From assembly GCA_015231885.1 (NCBI GenBank), contig JADGAT010000035.1, forward strand, positions 1 to 48,485: DNA of 48,485 bases, in the 5' to 3' direction. Shown here piece after piece: positions 26,270 to 35,328 of this stretch. The notes under the pieces were generated by a model. The model saw only the letters and a list, made by a program, of their open reading frames with translations. It searched no databases and was not told the origin of the DNA. Numbering within the stretch: the first letter of the stretch is position 1; each line of letters starts with the position of its first letter. The translations under genes and the position numbers were made by a program. The DNA comes from SAR324 cluster bacterium. Its GTDB lineage: Bacteria; SAR324; NAC60-12.

Positions 26270-27292
26270 ATGAAGATTGTCAAATTTTTTATTTTGTTGG
26301 TGGTTGTCAATGTTGCGGTATTCCCCTGTTTTGGTAATGAACTGAAGAGGGTGGTAGTGTTGGAAACCATGACCCTTCCGATTGTTCAGCAGTTCACAGA
26401 TGTGTTTTTATCTAAATTCCAGGAGATGGGTTACACCGAGGGAAAAAACAGCGAATTGATCCGAATGAATGCTCAAGGCGATCCCAAGCGGGCGGAAAAG
26501 TTGCTGAGCGATGCATTGGACGAAAAAAAGCCGGACCTGGTGGTTGCCGTGGCCACGCTGGCTTCAAAAGCGGCGCAAACCGTCTTGAAGGTTCATAATA
26601 TCCCCCTTCTTTTCATGTCGGTAACCGATCCTGTTGGTGCTGGACTGATTGATTCGGTGGGGGAGCCGACAGGTACGAATATTACCGGAAAAGCACATTA
26701 TGTTTCAGCAGATATTAAGATTGAATTGACGCTCCGTATTATTGGCAAAATCGCTCCCCACCGGCCTATTCGTTTTGGTTACATTTATTCCACCTATCCT
26801 TCCGCCATTAGTGACTTGAGACGCTTGGAAGCCAGCGCTAAAAAACGAAAAGATATCGAGTTTGTTCCTTATGAAATTCCTTACCACCCCATCCCCCAAT
26901 ACACGGATCTTCTTTTGGAAAAAGTCCTGACAGGGATGCAGGCCTTAGAAGGAAAAATGGATTTCTTATGGGCTCCTCGCGGGGCCTTAGGCGTATCGCC
27001 GGAATACAGTCAAATATTAATCGAAAAAGCGTCGGTTCCTTTGATTGTAGGAGCGACAGAAGAAAGTGTCAAACAGGGTGCTTTGTTCCATGTGACAGGA
27101 GATCCCGTGTCTCAAGCAGAAGATGCGGCAATCATGGCAAAGTCCATTTTGGAAGGAACGCCTCCCGGGGCAATTGTTCCCTCTCTGCCCAATCGGATTC
27201 AGGTTGCGGTCAATTTGTCTACAGCACTCAAAATGAAACTGGCAGTTCCTTCTGATATCCTTGAATTGGCAAAAGATCGTATTTACCATTAA
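26270..27292 (+). CDS. ABC-type substrate-binding protein (ABC_sub_bind/DUF534 family)
   Basis: 340 residues from ATG 26270, where a signal peptide begins (MKIVKFFILLVVVNVAVFPC) and GGAG lies upstream. The mature protein has the two-lobe periplasmic binding fold of the COG2984 family: VVVLETMTLPIVQQFTDVFL, KPDLVVAVATLASKAAQ, IPLLFMSVTDPVGAGLI, PTGTNITGKAHYV. No permease or ATPase gene is adjacent; instead a membrane kinase and a response regulator follow at 13 and 23 bases. It may therefore be a sensory ligand-binding partner of the kinase. An upstream in-frame ATG at 26147 has a perfect AGGAGG site and would add 41 residues before the signal sequence. Confidence 0.87.
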   Translation: MKIVKFFILLVVVNVAVFPCFGNELKRVVVLETMTLPIVQQFTDVFLSKFQEMGYTEGKNSELIRMNAQGDPKRAEKLLSDALDEKKPDLVVAVATLASKAAQTVLKVHNIPLLFMSVTDPVGAGLIDSVGEPTGTNITGKAHYVSADIKIELTLRIIGKIAPHRPIRFGYIYSTYPSAISDLRRLEASAKKRKDIEFVPYEIPYHPIPQYTDLLLEKVLTGMQALEGKMDFLWAPRGALGVSPEYSQILIEKASVPLIVGATEESVKQGALFHVTGDPVSQAEDAAIMAKSILEGTPPGAIVPSLPNRIQVAVNLSTALKMKLAVPSDILELAKDRIYH

Positions 27293-27305
27293 GTAAGAAT
27301 GGACG

Positions 27306-29612
27306 ATGAAATTTCAAACAAAAATTATTTTAGCAATTCTTCCTATCGTGACTCTGGCGATCATTGGTTTGGGCGGATGGTCTTTTTTTAAGGCGAGGGA
27401 GAGCATTTACCAGCATAACTTTCATTACATGAGCCTCCTCCTCAAAGAAACCATTACCAATCATTTGGAGCGTCGTCTCAACTTGCTCGAACAATCGAAG
27501 ATGAACACCGTTGATTTTTTTATTAAAGACTATCAACGCGAAGCATTGGATGCGGTGATGGCTGAACATGGGAAGGATATCGGACATTTTTTTATCTTGG
27601 ATAAAAATGCACAGGTAATTCTGTCAACACAAAATCACGATCCTCTTGTTCTCAGCACTCATTGGAAAAATGTTTTAAATGAAGCGAGTGCGTCACCTGG
27701 ACGAGTCCAAGGATACCTCATTGATTCGGTTTACCATCATTTGTATGTGGGCACTCATTTTGAACCATGGAACTGGCAGGTTTTTTACATCATCGAAGAT
27801 AAGATTATCAACGAATCCATCTTCCATATATTTTGGGGGATGATCGTCACCATGGCAATATGTGCTTTTGGCGCAGTGTTGACTATTCTTCTGATTTCAA
27901 AAAAAATCTTAGTTGAGCCTATTCTGATCCTGACAGAATCGGCATCTCTGATTGCCAATCAACAACCCATACAATCGATTGCGGTTGACTCCAATGATGA
28001 GTTAGGGCGTTTGGCACGGAGCATGGAAGCCATGTCAAAAAAACTTCAGCAGAATCATGAAGAACTGAAGCAAGTTAATCAAGAATTGGAACAAGAAAAC
28101 CGGTTGCACCGGCAAACCGCAGATCGCTTAGAATCTCTATTGCATACGCTGCCAGGCATCACTTTCGTTTTGGATGCAGACGGCAGACACCTTGAAATAC
28201 TGACAACAGAGCATGATTTACTGTATGCGGAAATTCAAAAACTCAAAGGTCAGCTGGTCAGAGATGTCATGCCAGAGGATGCCGCTGAAATGATCATGTC
28301 CGTTATCCTAAAAACGGTAGAAACGGGGCAAAATCAGACAGTCGAATATCAGCTGGAAGTGCCTGCAGGAAAAAACTGGTTTGAAGGAAGGACGACTCTT
28401 TTGGAGTATCCCATCCATGATAAAAAAACAATAATATGGATTGCTCAAGACATCACCAAACGTAAACAGTTGGAAGAACAGCTTCTTCAATCTCAGAAAA
28501 TGGAATCGCTGGGAATCATGGCAGGGGGAATTGCCCATGAATTCAATAATAATCTGGGATCCATCCAGGGTTTGACGGAATTATTACAAATGGAACTGAC
28601 AGAAAATAAGGACGCAATGCGCTATCTGGAATCGATTTACCAATCAACAGAACGAGGGGTTGAACTGGTAAAACAAATCCTGACTTATAGCCGTACTTCT
28701 GTACTGGAATTGAATCCAGTCTTCATTGCTCCTGCCATCAAAGAAGCTTTAAAAATGATGCGGTTCACCATCCCAGCCCGTATTGAAATTCGCCAAAATA
28801 TTGATCAGAACTGTCCTCCTATCCTGGGAAATACAACCCAAATTCATCAAATCATTGTAAACTTGTGCACAAATGCCTATCATGCCATGCAGGAAGGAGG
28901 AGGCGTGCTGGAAGTGAGTCTGCAAAAAATAGATTATTCCCAGGAATTGCGTGCAGCAGGGTTTAGTGATAAATTCCAGGAAGGCTGCCTGCATCTCATG
29001 GTCAAGGATACGGGCATGGGGATCTCTCACAGAGATCAGGAACGACTTTTTGATCCTTTTTTTACTACAAAAGAGGCAGGAAAGGGAACCGGATTGGGAT
29101 TATCTGTGGTTCATGGGATTGTGGAGAGCCATCAAGGATTGATTCGTGTGGAAAGTGCTGTTGGACAAGGGGCCACATTCCATTTATACTTCCCTGTCAT
29201 CAAAAAAAAACCTGCTGCATCAGCAGAAGCAAACCCGGCCAAGAGTGGAAATGAACATGTTTTTATTGTCGATAATGATGCGAATCTTGTCATGTTTTAT
29301 AAAGAGGCTTTGGCACGTCTGGGATATCAGACCACAGTCTTCACTGATGGTCAAAAAGCCCTGGATGCCTTTAAAGCAGACCCGGATCAATTTGATATTG
29401 TGTTTACAGCCCTGGACATGCCTAAAATGACGGGTATGCAGCTGAGCCGGAAAGTGCTGGAAATTAAAAGGGATATTCCGATCATTTTGGCAACGGGTCT
29501 TAATGATGATGTCTCTGAAAAAGAGCTTGAGCCGCAGGGAATTCACCATTTTATTGTAAAACCTGTCAAACTTGTTATCCTTACTGAAATAATAAGGCAG
29601 GCTATGAAATAG
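27306..29612 (+). CDS. Membrane hybrid histidine kinase with degenerate receiver
   Basis: 768 residues. First membrane helix at residues 8-28, extracytoplasmic sensor to about 175, second helix 178-200 (WGMIVTMAICAFGAVLTILL). Then come HAMP (to 250), a short coiled coil, a PAS domain (280-390), HisKA with MAGGIAHEFNNNLGS (His411), and HATPase_c (NLCTNAYHAMQ, DTGMGI, GTGLGLSVV). The C-terminal receiver starts FIVDNDANLV and keeps Lys (FIVKP) and Thr (LATGL), but FDIVFTALDMPKMTG has Ala702 where the phosphorylated Asp should be. The own receiver is therefore probably not phosphorylated; the separate regulator encoded 23 bases downstream has an intact site. Confidence 0.93.
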   Translation: MKFQTKIILAILPIVTLAIIGLGGWSFFKARESIYQHNFHYMSLLLKETITNHLERRLNLLEQSKMNTVDFFIKDYQREALDAVMAEHGKDIGHFFILDKNAQVILSTQNHDPLVLSTHWKNVLNEASASPGRVQGYLIDSVYHHLYVGTHFEPWNWQVFYIIEDKIINESIFHIFWGMIVTMAICAFGAVLTILLISKKILVEPILILTESASLIANQQPIQSIAVDSNDELGRLARSMEAMSKKLQQNHEELKQVNQELEQENRLHRQTADRLESLLHTLPGITFVLDADGRHLEILTTEHDLLYAEIQKLKGQLVRDVMPEDAAEMIMSVILKTVETGQNQTVEYQLEVPAGKNWFEGRTTLLEYPIHDKKTIIWIAQDITKRKQLEEQLLQSQKMESLGIMAGGIAHEFNNNLGSIQGLTELLQMELTENKDAMRYLESIYQSTERGVELVKQILTYSRTSVLELNPVFIAPAIKEALKMMRFTIPARIEIRQNIDQNCPPILGNTTQIHQIIVNLCTNAYHAMQEGGGVLEVSLQKIDYSQELRAAGFSDKFQEGCLHLMVKDTGMGISHRDQERLFDPFFTTKEAGKGTGLGLSVVHGIVESHQGLIRVESAVGQGATFHLYFPVIKKKPAASAEANPAKSGNEHVFIVDNDANLVMFYKEALARLGYQTTVFTDGQKALDAFKADPDQFDIVFTALDMPKMTGMQLSRKVLEIKRDIPIILATGLNDDVSEKELEPQGIHHFIVKPVKLVILTEIIRQAMK

Positions 29613-29635
29613 TTATTTTTTAATAAGGAGAGTAT

Positions 29636-30004
29636 ATGGCACGCATTCTTGTCATTGACGATGACGATAATTATCGATTTTATCTCAAAGAAGCATTAAC
29701 CAAGGCTGGCTATGAGGTAGTGGAAGCACAGGATGGAAAATTTGGTTTGCGCTTCTACCGAAAACAAAAATTTGACTTGGTTATTACCGATATTTTTATG
29801 CCGGAAACGGAAGGTATGGAAACCATCCTAACGCTGAAAAAAGAATTTCCTGATGTCAAAATTATCGCTGTCTCTGGAGGAGGTGTGGGTGGAGATCCTG
29901 ATACAGTTCTGGTGATGGCAAAACAAATGGGGGCGGAGCAGACGTTGAGTAAACCTATCCGTGTGGCGCTCTTATTGGAAACAGTGGCAAAGGTTCTTAG
30001 CTGA
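29636..30004 (+). CDS. Single-domain response regulator
   Basis: 122 residues, one receiver domain only. VIDDDDNYRF has the acidic pocket. FDLVITDIFMPETEG carries the acceptor Asp near residue 53. VSGGGVGGDPDT has Ser in place of the Thr, and TLSKPIR the Lys. AAGGAG stands eight bases before the ATG. It belongs to one transcript with the binding protein and hybrid kinase; His411 of the kinase is the obvious phosphodonor. The glycine-rich loop after strand 4 is longer than usual. No output domain, so it acts by protein contact, CheY-like. Confidence 0.94.
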   Translation: MARILVIDDDDNYRFYLKEALTKAGYEVVEAQDGKFGLRFYRKQKFDLVITDIFMPETEGMETILTLKKEFPDVKIIAVSGGGVGGDPDTVLVMAKQMGAEQTLSKPIRVALLLETVAKVLS

Positions 30005-30010
30005 GTATGG

Positions 30011-30205
30011 ATGAGTCCATTTAAAATTTTATTGCTTTTGTCTCTAACCTCATCTTTAGCTGGGTGCAATAGTAACTCCATGAGCAATCTGGTTGCGAAT
30101 GAATGTAGAAAATATGAAAATATTGGGAAAAATGTTTTTTTAGGAGGAAAAAATATTTGGTGTCCCCGATATGGCTATCATCGCTCAAAAAACTATGGAA
30201 AGTGA
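30011..30205 (+). CDS. Possible small lipoprotein, perhaps frameshifted
   Basis: 64 residues with a hydrophobic start (FKILLLLSLTSSLAGC) ending in a lipobox LAGC, so it would be lipidated at Cys19. The rest has no recognised domain. After an A-rich run near 30150 another frame reads a plausible continuation (GVPDMAIIAQKTMESDG), so the present stop may follow a frameshift. The ribosome site is weak and the stop lies 51 bases before a convergent gene. Could also be non-coding. Confidence 0.35.
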   Translation: MSPFKILLLLSLTSSLAGCNSNSMSNLVANECRKYENIGKNVFLGGKNIWCPRYGYHRSKNYGK

Positions 30206-30255
30206 TGGCAGTTGTACTGGAAAAGTCCTGGTTGAACAAAACAACGAATTTTCTA

Positions 30256-32211
30256 TTATAAATGGAGTTCAATTCCTAAATGAATTTGTCGTGGTGGTGT
30301 GCCAAATCCTAAAAGATCCTCATAGTCTTCATTAAAAACATTTTTCATAGAAAACGTGTATCGGGTTTGTTGATTGTACTGGTATTTGCTGGTGACGTTT
30401 GCAATTTTGTAAGGAGGAAGCACCACTCTTTGGGAAGGAAGGCTATACTGATCCTGGTCATGCCGTTCACCAACAAATTGATAGTCTGTGTGGAAGTTCC
30501 AGGAACGGGTGCGATAGTCCACATCAACTGCAAACTTGTGATCGGGCCGGTTGAGCATCGGTAGGTCTTTGCTGCCATCTTGAATCTCAACAGCTCTTTG
30601 TATGGTATTGGAATATCGGAAGGTCCAGTGATCACCCAGCATGATTTCCAGGCTCAGTTCATGTCCTTCCATGAGCGACTCGTCCAAGTTTTCCAGTTTC
30701 ATCTTCTGGGGAACAAAAGAAATCATCTCGTTGACTTTATTGTGAAACCACGTTGCGTTGATCAGAACGGATAGATTCTCATGATCAAAGTATTGTTCAA
30801 AGTTGAATTGCTTTCCCACACTCTTTTCCGGTTGAAGATCGGGGTCACCAACCATTGAGAACAGCCCAAACAGTGTTGGTACTCGAAAGCCGGTTCCCTG
30901 GCTGAACCGGATTGTCGAGAAAGTTGGCTTGTGTTGAAGTGATAACGCCGCAGAGCGGGTGGTTTCTTTGCCAAAGCGGTCATGGGTTTCCAAGCGTCCG
31001 CCAAAACTGACTTTTGTTTTAATGGTATCATTTTCATACAGCAGTCTGTTGTCCACATAACGGCCAATACGTGCTGCTTCTTCAGACAGGTTCAAAAAAC
31101 CGGGTTGGCCATTGATGGTTTCTTGATTGTCGGCCTGTTCGGTGACATGCTCATATCCCATGATAACCTGGTGATGTTTACCTTTCCATTCTGTTTGCCA
31201 CTCCAACTTGTTAATACTTCCTTCAAATTCAGAAAACTCCGATTCTTCAGGATGATCAGGGTCCGGAGGATTGTTGTTGCGCCGATTGTGACGGTTGCCT
31301 CCAAGGGACAGTTTGTGGTTCAAACTGCGTTCTAAAAAATACCCTTTCAAGTTCAACTGGAACATCATGGCTTTGTAGCGTTCTTCTCGATTGAGGTCAT
31401 CTCCTTCTCGCCCCGGGTGATTGTCTGCATCAAAAATGTTGTCAATCACCCGAATCAGCAGCTCTGCTTCTAATTCTTCGGAGGGTGCATAACTAAAATT
31501 TCCTGTCAGTGTTTGTGATTCGTAACCATCGCTTTCTGGATTTTTATACTTCCCCCGGTCATCGTTGCCACGAACTCTGGCATTTCCCCATCCTGCTGCC
31601 TGTTGATGAGAGAAGGTGTAGCTGTAGCTGAATTTTTCCGTAGATCCATGCAATCCATGCAAAAAACGATAGGTGTCTTGTGTTCCTGCTGCGAGCTTAA
31701 TCGTATTTTTGGAGGCTCCCTTTCCTTTTTTTGTAATAATATTAATGACCCCTCCAATCGCCTTTGATCCATAAAGTGTACTTTGAGGGCCTTTTATGAT
31801 TTCAATGCGTTCAATATTATCGACGGTTAAAAATTCAAAAGGGAAGGATCCTGAAGGTCCGCTGGGATCACTGGCATCGATTCCATCAACTAAAATCAGT
31901 GTATGCTCGGGGTCAGCTCCTTGTATAAAAACGGAAGAATTTTGCTGCAGGCTTCCTGTACGCACAACATGAATTCCTGCTTCACTCCTTAACAATTCAA
32001 TGACATTACTTTCCTGGCGGGTCTCTATCTCTTCTTGTGTGATGACTCGTAATTTTTGAGGTATGTCTTTTATTTTGGGGGCTGTAATGACCACCGGAGA
32101 CAATTTGATTGGTTCTGCAAACAGCAAAGGCCTCGGTATACAATAGCTGCTAAAAAATATAAGAAACCAAATAAAACTTTTGGATAACCTGAAAAAATGG
32201 CGGTTTGACAT
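30256..32211 (-). CDS. TonB-dependent outer-membrane receptor
   Basis: 651 residues. Signal peptide about residues 1-32, then a TonB-box-like KLSPVVITAP. The plug domain runs to residue 160 (NVIELLRSEAGIHVVRTG, ILVDGIDASDP, IERIEIIKGPQSTLYGSKAIGG, VINIITKKG). The rest is a 22-strand barrel, with RFSQGTGFRVPTLFGLF and LQPEKSVGKQFNFEQYF as the typical mid-barrel blocks, ending in HLGIELHL. The plug and PTLFG region are most like vitamin B12/siderophore receptors of the BtuB-FepA type; the substrate is not readable. I see no cobalamin riboswitch or Fur box upstream. Divergent from the UshA-like gene by 147 bases. Confidence 0.93.
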   Translation of the reverse strand: MSNRHFFRLSKSFIWFLIFFSSYCIPRPLLFAEPIKLSPVVITAPKIKDIPQKLRVITQEEIETRQESNVIELLRSEAGIHVVRTGSLQQNSSVFIQGADPEHTLILVDGIDASDPSGPSGSFPFEFLTVDNIERIEIIKGPQSTLYGSKAIGGVINIITKKGKGASKNTIKLAAGTQDTYRFLHGLHGSTEKFSYSYTFSHQQAAGWGNARVRGNDDRGKYKNPESDGYESQTLTGNFSYAPSEELEAELLIRVIDNIFDADNHPGREGDDLNREERYKAMMFQLNLKGYFLERSLNHKLSLGGNRHNRRNNNPPDPDHPEESEFSEFEGSINKLEWQTEWKGKHHQVIMGYEHVTEQADNQETINGQPGFLNLSEEAARIGRYVDNRLLYENDTIKTKVSFGGRLETHDRFGKETTRSAALSLQHKPTFSTIRFSQGTGFRVPTLFGLFSMVGDPDLQPEKSVGKQFNFEQYFDHENLSVLINATWFHNKVNEMISFVPQKMKLENLDESLMEGHELSLEIMLGDHWTFRYSNTIQRAVEIQDGSKDLPMLNRPDHKFAVDVDYRTRSWNFHTDYQFVGERHDQDQYSLPSQRVVLPPYKIANVTSKYQYNQQTRYTFSMKNVFNEDYEDLLGFGTPPRQIHLGIELHL

Positions 32212-32358
32212 GTTTGAGTATTCCTTAGTTGGTCTTTGAAAAATCCAGTGATTGTGTCCGTTTGTTTAAAACTCCATTGTGTTGTTTGCAAAAAATCTGA
32301 TAGATATAGACTTGGAATGCATTGATTATTTTACTGAACCACAATGGGATAGTCTTTT

Positions 32359-34011
32359 ATGCGATGGTACGGGGTGATTGTCCAGATTTTTTTATTGATA
32401 GGCTTCACAACAGGAATGTTTTTCGAAAAATGGGCACTTTCCTCAGAAATACGACAGACCCTGGTCATCGCAGCAACTTCCGATCAGCATGGCTGGCTGT
32501 CCACCAAATCGGTTTTTCCTGATGAGCCGATCAAGGGAATACTCCACATTGCGCCCATCCTTCAAGAATTGAGACAAGCTTATCCCCATTTGATTTTACT
32601 GGATGCAGGAGATACATTGCAAGGCAGTCCCAGTAATTATTATTTCAATTACCATTCTGCTGCCAATACCCCGTTGCCGGTGATCCAGCTGATGAATCAT
32701 CTCAAGTACGACGCGGTGGTATTGGGAAATCATGACTTCGAACCGCTGCCGCATGTTTTGCAAAGGAACATCCGATTTTCTGATTTTCCCTGGCTGGCGG
32801 CAAATGTGGTCAGCGACAATCGAAAAATACGGCTGCTGCCCTATCATCTCATCGAAAAGGAAGGAATTCGGATTGGCATTTTAGGCCTGTTGACACCAGG
32901 AACGTCCATGTGGGTGGATCGTGCTCATTTAGCAGGTTTTTCCGTTGAAGACATGGTTGAATCGGCCCGGCATTGGGGGCATTTTCTCAAAGAACAGGAA
33001 CGGGTTGATCTGTTGATAGGCGTGTTTCACAGCGGCCATAACTTACGTTACGATCAATATGCTGCTTTAAACCAGGGAGTGTCTTTGCCAAATGCGGCGG
33101 GAGTAATTGCCGACTCGCAGGATGTCTTTGACCTCATCATTTCAGGGCACGCTCATCAAACTTATCCGAAACGCCGGACATCCGTACTCCGAAAATTTCG
33201 TATTCCTGTAATCAGTCCTGGATTTTGGGCAGCAGGAGTGAGTGTGGCAAAGCTGATGTTACAAAAAAAAGGAGGACAATGGACGATTGAGAACGCGGAG
33301 TATGAGTTCATTGAAGCTGATCCTGCAGCATCTCCTGAACTGCTTGCCCAAGTGGAAAAAGAGTGGCAGGATGTTCAGAAGTATCTGCATGAAGAAACGT
33401 TATTTTCCTTCATTGCGAAACCGGCTAAAGGACAATTTTACCAATGTGGTACCAGTCTTTCCCATGCTGTTGTCAAACAGCTTGGTGCTGAGAGTGACTT
33501 ATCTCTTTTGCCTGGACGCTGGCGATGGAAATCTTTTGCAAAGCAGGAAATGCAGAAACCATTGCAGCGGTTGCATCTGTTTCGTTGGCTGCCCCATGAT
33601 AATTTTTTGGTGCAGGCGCAGCTGTATGGCCGACAGATTGAAATTCTTCTCAAACCTTATTTACGTCGGCAGCAAGGCATGCGTTCTTCGATCAATTATC
33701 TGATTCCTGGTGGATTGTCCATGTTTCCAGAAAACCCGCTTTCGCCTCAGCAACTCTATCCCGTATGGATGACGAATTACCATTGGAATGGAGGACGGGG
33801 GATGAAAGCCGAGGCACTGCTGCATTCTTCTCAAAAACAGCAAGTGGCTGCCGAATCATTACGTGATCTGGTATTTCTTTTTCTGCAGGATCCTTCCAAT
33901 GAACTACCTGCGGCCTGTTTGGCATTTTTGGGACGTTCTGTAACCCGACAAACCGCATTCACGCCGATCCCTTCGGCTAATAACAATAAACAATCAGTAC
34001 ATTCCTTTTGA
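32359..34011 (+). CDS. 5'-nucleotidase/UshA-like metallophosphoesterase, exported
   Basis: 550 residues with an N-terminal membrane/signal segment. The metallophosphatase domain shows the dinuclear metal ligands in order: ATSDQHGW, LDAGDTLQGS, LGNHDFE, GVFHSGHN and SGHAHQTYP. The C-terminal 5'-nucleotidase domain starts near residue 360 (QCGTSLSHAVVKQLGAESDL) and covers the substrate part (LHLFRWLPHDNFLVQAQLYG). It should hydrolyse nucleotides or nucleotide sugars in the periplasm and thereby salvage nucleosides or phosphate. The C-terminal domain is less conserved than in E. coli UshA, so the substrate may differ. The promoter of the next gene overlaps its stop codon. Confidence 0.9.
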   Translation: MRWYGVIVQIFLLIGFTTGMFFEKWALSSEIRQTLVIAATSDQHGWLSTKSVFPDEPIKGILHIAPILQELRQAYPHLILLDAGDTLQGSPSNYYFNYHSAANTPLPVIQLMNHLKYDAVVLGNHDFEPLPHVLQRNIRFSDFPWLAANVVSDNRKIRLLPYHLIEKEGIRIGILGLLTPGTSMWVDRAHLAGFSVEDMVESARHWGHFLKEQERVDLLIGVFHSGHNLRYDQYAALNQGVSLPNAAGVIADSQDVFDLIISGHAHQTYPKRRTSVLRKFRIPVISPGFWAAGVSVAKLMLQKKGGQWTIENAEYEFIEADPAASPELLAQVEKEWQDVQKYLHEETLFSFIAKPAKGQFYQCGTSLSHAVVKQLGAESDLSLLPGRWRWKSFAKQEMQKPLQRLHLFRWLPHDNFLVQAQLYGRQIEILLKPYLRRQQGMRSSINYLIPGGLSMFPENPLSPQQLYPVWMTNYHWNGGRGMKAEALLHSSQKQQVAAESLRDLVFLFLQDPSNELPAACLAFLGRSVTRQTAFTPIPSANNNKQSVHSF

Positions 34012-34053
34012 TATATCGTTTAATAAGGCTTATGATAGCTATAATAATAAGCC
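34008..34053 (+). promoter_or_regulatory. Sigma-70-like promoter with inverted repeat over the -10
   Basis: TTGATA (34008-34013), a 17-base spacer and TATGAT (34031-34036) make a near-consensus promoter; a second -10-like TATAAT lies at 34040-34045. GGCTTAT (34027-34033) and ATAAGCC (34047-34053) form a 7-bp inverted repeat across it, placed as an operator would be for the ribbon-helix-helix protein encoded downstream. The start point would be near 34043, 100 bases before that gene. Confidence 0.5.
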
Positions 34054-34142
34054 ATGGTTCGTTTCTCTACGGTGGACCGTCACAATGATAAATAAAATAC
34101 TTTCAAAAACGTAGTTTTATCCGGTGCTCAACAGGAGTAACT

Positions 34143-34271
34143 ATGCGAACTGTTCAAATGAATCTAGATGATGATTTAGTACAAACAGTTGATGAGATTG
34201 CTCACTCTCTCAATACGACTCGTTCTGCCTTCACCAGAAACGCTCTTCGAGAAGCGATAATAAGGATATAA
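34143..34271 (+). CDS. Short ribbon-helix-helix (CopG-type) protein, orphan antitoxin-like
   Basis: 42 residues. MRTVQMNLDDDLVQTVDEIA is the beta strand plus first helix of a ribbon-helix-helix domain, and NTTRSAFTRNALREAI the second helix with the TRS turn. CAGGAG precedes the ATG at eight bases. Related antitoxins run to 75-90 residues because a C-terminal tail binds the toxin; here only the DNA-binding part remains. No toxin gene follows: the next gene, 16 bases on, is an EEP-type phosphohydrolase. It could be a small repressor of its own promoter and of that gene, or a remnant of a toxin-antitoxin pair. Confidence 0.75.
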   Translation: MRTVQMNLDDDLVQTVDEIAHSLNTTRSAFTRNALREAIIRI

Positions 34272-34287
34272 AATTCGGAAGGAATTT

Positions 34288-35130
34288 ATGGGATTTCGTC
34301 TGCTCACTATCAACTTGCATACCTACCAGGAACACCAGTGCTGGTCTTTATGGGAGACCGTCAAGGCACATGACCGGGAAGCTCGTATTATTTCAGAAGC
34401 AATCGCCCAGCAGGAAGTGGATATTGTTTGCTTTCAGGAAGTGGGAGAATCGATCTATGAATCCATCACAACCCCTTATGGCACAACACACAGCAATATG
34501 GCCTATCGTATTTTTCTTCGTCTCCAAAGCAGGGGACTGCATTACAATCTTTTTCAGGACTGGAGCCATGTCGGCTTCGGAATCTGGAGAGAAGGAACTG
34601 CTATTTTGAGTAAACATCCCATGTATCACAACTATTCAATGTATGTTTCTCACAATCAAAACAAAGACCATTTCATGTCTAGAAATGTCACTACCAGCTG
34701 CATTGATGTGCCCAGGTTTGGATTGCTTCATGTAGTCAATGCCCATTTAAACCGTGCGGAGCATGGAGGAAAAGAGGAGTTTGATGCCATCAGACATCTT
34801 GCTGATTCCAGAGAGCATTTTGGGGTCCGGGGAGGGGTACTGGTTGGCGATTTCAATACGCTTCCTGGCACCGATGCTTACCACCACATGGTATACAGCA
34901 CCGAATACATCGACCAGTGGTACGAAGTGGCTCCTCATAATTTTTATGAACCAACCCATCGTGGAAAAATCGCAGGATGGGAACACAGTGACCCCGCAAG
35001 AATTGATTATATTTTCAAAAAAAATGGCAGCCCGCTGCAAATCGAAAGCATTCAACTCATTTTTAATAATCATTTTTTTCCCATCGTTTCAGATCACTAT
35101 GGGTACCTGGCAACGTTTGATACTTACTAA
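34288..35130 (+). CDS. Endonuclease/exonuclease/phosphatase (EEP) family hydrolase
   Basis: 280 residues with the EEP core: TINLHTYQE (Asn), VDIVCFQEVGE (metal Glu), HVVNAHLN, VGDFNTLPGTDAY (Asp-Asn pair), and SDHYGYLATF at the end (Asp-His). The family cleaves phosphodiesters or phosphomonoesters, from DNA to inositol phosphates and sphingomyelin. No signal peptide is seen, so it should be cytoplasmic. Substrate not readable. It shares a transcript with the small ribbon-helix-helix gene. Confidence 0.88.
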   Translation: MGFRLLTINLHTYQEHQCWSLWETVKAHDREARIISEAIAQQEVDIVCFQEVGESIYESITTPYGTTHSNMAYRIFLRLQSRGLHYNLFQDWSHVGFGIWREGTAILSKHPMYHNYSMYVSHNQNKDHFMSRNVTTSCIDVPRFGLLHVVNAHLNRAEHGGKEEFDAIRHLADSREHFGVRGGVLVGDFNTLPGTDAYHHMVYSTEYIDQWYEVAPHNFYEPTHRGKIAGWEHSDPARIDYIFKKNGSPLQIESIQLIFNNHFFPIVSDHYGYLATFDTY

Positions 35131-35328
35131 TCAAAGTCTGACTTCAATCCCCCTTTTGTTATTACGTTTGATGCCGATATTTTCAAGAGAATGGACTTTA
35201 ATATATTTTGTATGATTGGTATTATTATCTGATTATCAGTCTTCGTGACTCCGTTATTAGAGAGCCTGTCGATTCAATTAACGAAATAACAAAGCCTTCT
35301 CCCTTATTTTATCCAATTGGTGGTTTCA

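Noticed and set aside
32212..32358. Cobalamin riboswitch or Fur box upstream of the TonB receptor
   Set aside because: No B12-box-like sequence and no 19-bp Fur palindrome were found.
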